A stretch of DNA of 64,000 nucleotides, from NCBI GenBank assembly GCA_963691775.1, contig OY829369.1, positions 1,922,001 through 1,986,000 on the forward strand. The letters are read 5' to 3'. The notes beneath the pieces were generated by a model, which saw only the letters and a list, made by a program, of their open reading frames with translations, had not been told where the DNA came from and made no database searches. Position 1 is the first letter of the stretch. Each line of letters starts with the position of its first letter. Below are positions 59,693 through 64,000 of the stretch, piece after piece. This stretch comes from JAZBPO01 sp963691775. Its GTDB lineage: Bacteria > Pseudomonadota > Gammaproteobacteria > Pseudomonadales > Azotimanducaceae. The position numbers were made by a program, and so were the translations under genes.

Positions 59693-61387
59693 ATGAACAC
59701 TTCTCACGCCGCATACGTCTGCGGCACAAGCGACGCCCCCCTGCGCTACCAGACGATCGGCGACGCGCTGACCGAAACGGCCACCCTGCACGGCGACCAC
59801 GAGGCGCTCGTCGTCCCGCACCAGAACATCCGCATGACCTGGGCCGCCCTCGATGCAGCCGTGACCGAGCTTGCCCGAGGCTTCCTCGATCTCGGCCTTG
59901 CGCCCGGTGACCGGGTGGGCATCTGGTCACCGAACAATGCTGAATGGGTGCTCACGCAGCTCGCGACCGCACGAGCGGGCCTGATCCTCGTATGCGTCAA
60001 TCCCGCCTATCGAATCTCGGAATTGGAATTCGCCCTCAACAAGGTCGGCTGCCGCGCCCTCGTAACGGCCGAGCGCCTGAAGACATCCGACTATCTCGCC
60101 ATGCTGGACGAACTGGCGCCGGAGCTCGCAACGAGCACCCCCGGTGAACTCCACGCGGCGCGTCTGCCGGACCTGCGCTGGATCGTGACCATAGGCGAGA
60201 TGGCGCGGCCGGGCTGCGTGAGGTTCGAAGACGTACGCGCGCGCGGCGAAGCGGCCGATCCGGCGAGCCTGAAGGCCATCCTGCCGAAGCTGCAGGCCGA
60301 CGATGCGATCAATATCCAGTTCACCTCCGGCACCACGGGCGCCCCGAAGGGCGCCACGCTCACGCACTTCAACATCCTCAACAACGGCCGCCTCGTCGCT
60401 GCGACGCAGCAGTTCACGGAAGCTGATCGGCTATGCATTCCGGTCCCGCTGTACCACTGCTTCGGCATGGTCATGGGCGTCCTCGGCTGCCTGACGCACG
60501 GCACGGCAATGATCTTCCCCGGTGAAGCCTTCGAGCCGGCGTCCGTCCTCGCGACCGTTCAGGCCGAACGCTGCACCGCCCTGTACGGAGTGCCCACCAT
60601 GTTCATAGCCGAACTTGGCCTGCAGAACTTCGGCGACTTCGATCTGTCCACCCTGCGGACCGGCGTGATGGCCGGCGCGCCCTGCCCTATCGAAGTCATG
60701 AAGCAGGTGCAGGCGGACATGCACATGACGCAGGTGACCATCTGCTACGGCATGACCGAGACGAGCCCCGTCAGCTTTCAGTCACACGTGGACGATCCGC
60801 TCGACAAGCGCGTATCGACGGTCGGTCGCATCCACCCGCACGTGCAGGTGAAGATCATCAGCGAAGACGGTCAGGTAGTGCGGCGCGGCGAAACGGGAGA
60901 GCTGTGTACGCGCGGCTACTGCGTCATGCGCGGCTACTGGGACGAGGCGCAGAAAACAGCCGAGTCCATCGACGCCGCCGGCTGGATGCACACGGGCGAT
61001 CTTGCCGTGATGGACGAGGACGGGTACGTGAACATCGTCGGCCGCGTGAAGGACATGATCATCCGCGGCGGCGAGAACATCGGACCGCGCGAGATCGAAG
61101 AGTACCTCTACCGCCACGAAGCGATCGCCGACGTCGCCGTCTTCGGCGTGCCGGACGACCGCCTCGGCGAAGCCGTGGCGGCGTGGATCATGCTGCGCGA
61201 GGGCGCCTCGCTCACCGAGACAGACGTGCGCGCCTTCTGCGAAGGCCAGATCGCGCACTACAAGGTGCCGCGCCATATCAAGTTCGTCGGCGAGTTTCCG
61301 ATGACGGTGACGGGCAAACTGCAGAAGTTCGTGATGCGCGACGCGTTTGCCGAAGAGCTCGGGCGCGTGGCAGCAAAGACGGCGTAA
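59693..61387 (+). CDS. fatty-acyl-CoA ligase (AMP-binding family)
   Basis: A 564-residue adenylate-forming enzyme. The P-loop-like motif is FTSGTTGAPKGATLTHFN (about 204-221). CYGMTETSPVSFQ, GWMHTGDLAVMDEDGYVNIVGR, DMIIRGGENIGPREIEEYL and the C-terminal catalytic lysine in VTGKLQKF are all intact. It activates a fatty or related carboxylic acid to its CoA ester. The downstream SDR and the acyl-CoA dehydrogenases about 9 kb away suggest lipid or branched-acid catabolism. The ATG has GGGGAG ten bases upstream. Confidence 0.92.
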   Translation: MNTSHAAYVCGTSDAPLRYQTIGDALTETATLHGDHEALVVPHQNIRMTWAALDAAVTELARGFLDLGLAPGDRVGIWSPNNAEWVLTQLATARAGLILVCVNPAYRISELEFALNKVGCRALVTAERLKTSDYLAMLDELAPELATSTPGELHAARLPDLRWIVTIGEMARPGCVRFEDVRARGEAADPASLKAILPKLQADDAINIQFTSGTTGAPKGATLTHFNILNNGRLVAATQQFTEADRLCIPVPLYHCFGMVMGVLGCLTHGTAMIFPGEAFEPASVLATVQAERCTALYGVPTMFIAELGLQNFGDFDLSTLRTGVMAGAPCPIEVMKQVQADMHMTQVTICYGMTETSPVSFQSHVDDPLDKRVSTVGRIHPHVQVKIISEDGQVVRRGETGELCTRGYCVMRGYWDEAQKTAESIDAAGWMHTGDLAVMDEDGYVNIVGRVKDMIIRGGENIGPREIEEYLYRHEAIADVAVFGVPDDRLGEAVAAWIMLREGASLTETDVRAFCEGQIAHYKVPRHIKFVGEFPMTVTGKLQKFVMRDAFAEELGRVAAKTA

Positions 61388-61570
61388 CGTGCGTCAGGGC
61401 ACCATGCGAACGGGCGCCAAGCGCAGTACAGGCACGACAGCGCGAGCCGACTGAGCGCCTCCGCATGCCCGGGGTGCAGGTGCCGGGCCCACCACGGCTC
61501 CACTTCGCGCGATCCACGCTGCTCCGGATCGCGCCTATGATGCGTCCGTCGACCGTTCGAGGGGCAGAGC
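61388..61570 (+). promoter_or_regulatory. intergenic region with a possible -10 element before the SDR gene
   Basis: A good -10-like hexamer, TATGAT, lies at 61536-61541, about 30 bases before the ATG of the SDR gene. No convincing -35 lies 16-18 bases upstream. Nothing else recognisable is in these 183 bases. Confidence 0.3.
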
Positions 61571-62356
61571 ATGGAACTGGGACTGCAGGGGCGCCGCGCG
61601 CTGGTCACGGGCAGCCACAGAGGCACGGGCGCCGTGATCGCACAGCGCCTCGCCGAGGAAGGCGCGGACGTCGTGGTGCATGGCTTCGAGCCCGATCAGG
61701 CCGCCGCCGTAGCTGACACCATCGCCGGCGCGGCGGCCGTGCACGGCGATCTGATGAGCGATGCGGGCGCCGACGCGGTCTGGGCGGCCGCGAACTCGGA
61801 CGGCCCCGTTTCCGTACTGGTGAACAATTACGGGCGCGCCGGACGCGGCAGCTTCGCGTCGGACAGCGGCGCCTGGCACGAGATGTATGAAGAAAACGTG
61901 CTCTCGGCCGCGCGCCTCGTACGCCTCGCCTTGCCGCCCATGCAGGCAGCGGGTTGGGGCCGCATCATCAACCTAGGCACTATCGGCTCGACGCGTCCGA
62001 ACGCACGGAACCCCCACTACTACGCGGCGAAGGGCGCGCTTGCGACGATGACCGTCGCGCTTGCCAAGGACGTGGCGGACAGCGGCATCACCGTGAACCT
62101 CGTGTCGCCCGGCATCATCCAGACTCCCGAGGTAGAAGCCTGGCTCACCGAGCGCGCGGCGCAGAAGGGATGGGGCACGGAGTGGTCGGAGATCGAATCG
62201 CGGGCCGTGGCCGAAGAATTCCCGAACCCGCTCGGCCGGCTCGCAAGACGGGAGGAAGTGGCCGATCTCGTGTGCTTCCTCGCCTCGGAACGCGCCGCTT
62301 TCATCCACGGCCAGAACATTCGCGTGGACGGCGGCGCCGTCGACTTCGTGAGCTGA
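61571..62356 (+). CDS. SDR-family oxidoreductase
   Basis: A 261-residue classical SDR. The cofactor loop is VTGSHRGTGAVIA, SVLVNNYGRAG is the NNxG strand, and HYYAAKGALATM has the YxxxK pair. At the usual Ser position, thirteen residues before that Tyr, the sequence has Thr (in INLGTIGS). VNLVSPGIIQTPEVE and GQNIRVDGGAVDFVS follow family pattern. The substrate is unknown. It is close to the MliC-META lipoprotein gene (3 bases), suggesting a shared transcript. Confidence 0.87.
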   Translation: MELGLQGRRALVTGSHRGTGAVIAQRLAEEGADVVVHGFEPDQAAAVADTIAGAAAVHGDLMSDAGADAVWAAANSDGPVSVLVNNYGRAGRGSFASDSGAWHEMYEENVLSAARLVRLALPPMQAAGWGRIINLGTIGSTRPNARNPHYYAAKGALATMTVALAKDVADSGITVNLVSPGIIQTPEVEAWLTERAAQKGWGTEWSEIESRAVAEEFPNPLGRLARREEVADLVCFLASERAAFIHGQNIRVDGGAVDFVS

Positions 62357-62359
62357 ACC

Positions 62360-63055
62360 ATGGCCAAGCCCTCACCCACGCGTGCCCTCTCGTCCGCCAG
62401 TGCACATCTGCTGACGATCCTGTCGATGATCGCGGCCATCAGCGGCTGCGGGGCGGGCGTTAGCGCAGAACGGGAAACGGAAGCAGCGATCCTCGAAGAC
62501 CCCGACGCAATCGCCTACCTCTGCGGCGCCGAGCGCGTGACGCTCTTGCCTGATGGTGCACAAGCAATGCTGATCCGGGGCGCGGCGCGCTACGAACTCG
62601 CAATCGTCCGATCGGCGTCGGGCGCCCACTACGCCGATGCGCAGGGCACCGAATTCTGGACGCAGCGCGACGAAGCCATGTTCACGCTGGCTGGCGAGCG
62701 ACAGCCCGCCTGCGTACGCCTCGACCGCCTCGCCGGCACATGGACCACGCGCATCGAGGGCGAAGCGGTGTCCCTGACGTTCTCCGACCAGAACCGACTC
62801 TCCGCGTACGCGGGCTGCAATCGCATGAACGGATCGTGGCGCATGGATGGGGGCGCCGGCGTCGCATTCGGCGCCCTGACAGCAACGCTGATGCAGTGTC
62901 TCGACGGGCAGAACGCCGTGGAGCAGCGCCTCGGGACACTGCTGTCGCAGCGCGCGTTCACGCTGCGCTTCGATGGTCCGGACCGGGCCGTCCTCGAAGC
63001 GAACGATGGCAGCGGGGCGGTCGAACTCGCGCGCGCGTCACAGCCCGCGCAGTGA
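62360..63055 (+). CDS. lipoprotein with MliC-like and META domains
   Basis: A 231-residue protein. A hydrophobic segment ending AAISGCGAG provides a lipobox Cys at about residue 30. The MliC-like part (about 45-120) has AYLCGAERVTLL, VRSASGAHYA and FWTQRDEAMFTL. MliC proteins inhibit C-type lysozyme. The META domain (about 122-225) has LAGTWTTRI, AYAGCNRMNGSW and TLMQC. It is probably anchored in the outer membrane. It sits three bases after the SDR gene. Confidence 0.83.
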   Translation: MAKPSPTRALSSASAHLLTILSMIAAISGCGAGVSAERETEAAILEDPDAIAYLCGAERVTLLPDGAQAMLIRGAARYELAIVRSASGAHYADAQGTEFWTQRDEAMFTLAGERQPACVRLDRLAGTWTTRIEGEAVSLTFSDQNRLSAYAGCNRMNGSWRMDGGAGVAFGALTATLMQCLDGQNAVEQRLGTLLSQRAFTLRFDGPDRAVLEANDGSGAVELARASQPAQ

Positions 63056-63074
63056 AAGGCCCGGGCTTCGGCTG

Positions 63075-64000
63075 CTACTCCTCGGCGTCGAGGGCGGCCA
63101 GGGTCTCCTGCAGACGCGCCTCGTCGGCACCGCCGCCGAGCGCGCGGTAGAGCACGAGGAAATTCTGCACGCTGCCATATTCCGCGCTCGCCAGCGCCTG
63201 CTGCGCGGCCAGGTGCTGACGCTCTGCGTCCAGCACCTCGATGTAGGCGACGACCCCTTGCTTGAAACGGCTGCGCTGCAGGCGCAGCGCCTCTCGCGTT
63301 GCACCTTCACGAACGCGGTTGTGGCCGATGATCTCTTCAGCCGCTTCGAGCGACGCCAGCGCGTCGGAAACCTCGCGGAGCGCATTCAGGACCGCAAGCC
63401 GATAGGCCTCTGCCGCCTGGATCACCTGCGCGTCCGCTACGTCTACGCCAAGACGCGTGCGGCCGAAGTCGATGATCGGCACGGCGGCCGTCGGCCCCCA
63501 GGAGAAGACGTCCTGCCCGTCGAATACGTCGTCGAGATCCGCGCCGAGATTGCCCGCGAAGCCCGTGAGGCCGATCGTTGCGAAAGGGAAACGATTGGCG
63601 ATCGCCACGCCCACGCGCGCCGTCGCCGCATGCAGGCGCTGTTCGGCAGCACGCACGTCCGGGCGCTCCGCGAGCAACTCCGTCGGCAAACCAACGGTGA
63701 ACGCGGGCAGTCCCGGTGCCTGCGGATCATCCCGACGCGCCACCAGCGATCGGTCAGGCACACGGCCGAGCAGGACCGAAAGCGCGTTCTGCGCTGCAAT
63801 GCGCTGTGCCCTGAGCGCGGGCAAGGACGCACGCGTTGAAGCAAGCAGCGCGAGTGCCTGGCTCTCTTCCGCTGCGGACACGATGCCGCTCGCCAGCTGA
63901 TCGCGAACGAGCTTGAGTGACGCCTCCTGGCTGGTGATGGTCTGCTCGACAATCGAGATCAGACGATCCAGTTCACGAATAGCGTAGTAGGTGCCGCTGA
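63075..64000 (-). CDS. TolC/NodT-family outer-membrane efflux protein, C-terminal part
   Basis: The gene enters from beyond the right edge; 308 codons are visible up to the stop at 63075. RELDRLISIVEQTITSQEASLKLVRDQLASGIVS and AAEQRLHAATARVGVAIANRFP are coiled-coil helices of the trimeric efflux channel, repeated in two halves. FSWGPTAAVPIIDFGRTR and RFKQGVVAYIEVLDAERQHLAAQQAL match the NodT lineage. It would form the outer-membrane exit of an RND- or MFS-type pump; pump genes are not in the window. Confidence 0.9.
   Translation of the reverse strand, partial: SGTYYAIRELDRLISIVEQTITSQEASLKLVRDQLASGIVSAAEESQALALLASTRASLPALRAQRIAAQNALSVLLGRVPDRSLVARRDDPQAPGLPAFTVGLPTELLAERPDVRAAEQRLHAATARVGVAIANRFPFATIGLTGFAGNLGADLDDVFDGQDVFSWGPTAAVPIIDFGRTRLGVDVADAQVIQAAEAYRLAVLNALREVSDALASLEAAEEIIGHNRVREGATREALRLQRSRFKQGVVAYIEVLDAERQHLAAQQALASAEYGSVQNFLVLYRALGGGADEARLQETLAALDAEE

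Overview
The window is chromosomal DNA of high GC content, densely packed on both strands, from a gammaproteobacterium. The gene order supports this placement: rpe-gph-trpEGDC followed by crp, a YhfA/OsmC gene and coq7, and prmA-(zinc ribbon) plus dusB-fis-purH-purD. Both blocks resemble arrangements known from Pseudomonas and relatives, although here they are split and re-ordered. I could not place it to order or genus. I saw no rRNA, tRNA, CRISPR array, prophage or insertion sequence, so it reads as core chromosome with a few lineage-specific insertions.

Layout. 1-2.6 kb: end of amgK and murU (peptidoglycan sugar recycling), rpe, gph. 2.7-6.8 kb: trpE-G-D-C. 6.9-12.7 kb: a methyltransferase, crp, OsmC and VOC genes, coq7, a Ycf46-like AAA ATPase, and a protein with two cyclic-nucleotide-binding domains and a rhodanese domain. 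12.9-19.9 kb: a two-gene unit encoding a 1876-residue exported FecR-domain protein with five beta-rich modules and a TPR/beta-barrel outer-membrane protein of the Slam/DUF560 type. 20.3-24.7 kb: dusB-fis-purH-purD. 25.1-27.6 kb: speD-speE-ornithine decarboxylase. 27.6-32.2 kb: thioesterase, zinc-ribbon protein, prmA, aroQ, dsbD. 32.4-34.7 kb: lipoprotein, copper chaperone, DUF2333. 34.7-40.1 kb: three pyrophosphate enzymes (soluble PPase, membrane PPase, PPi-type phosphofructokinase) around an orphan histidine kinase. 40.3-43.5 kb: membrane protein, mpl, DUF3667 protein. 43.5-50.6 kb: SGNH-like protein, peroxiredoxin-glutaredoxin hybrid, SDR, two paralogous acyl-CoA dehydrogenases. 50.8-55.9 kb: frameshifted comF, srkA, a divergent response regulator / EAL regulator pair, an acyltransferase. 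56-64 kb: GNAT, TSUP permease, amidase, NUDIX, acyl-CoA ligase, SDR, MliC-META lipoprotein, and part of a TolC-type efflux protein.

The most interesting region is the FecR/Slam-like pair. It looks like a secretion module of the Slam (type XI) kind whose putative cargo is a very large multi-module FecR protein. A second pattern concerns the twelve convergent gene junctions. Nine are 19 bp or shorter, or overlap. The other three are over 100 bp, and each contains its own tandem array of 14-15 bp units. Other oddities are a comF frameshift, an SGNH-like protein whose usual nucleophile position is Ala, and two AT-rich promoter islands with palindromes.
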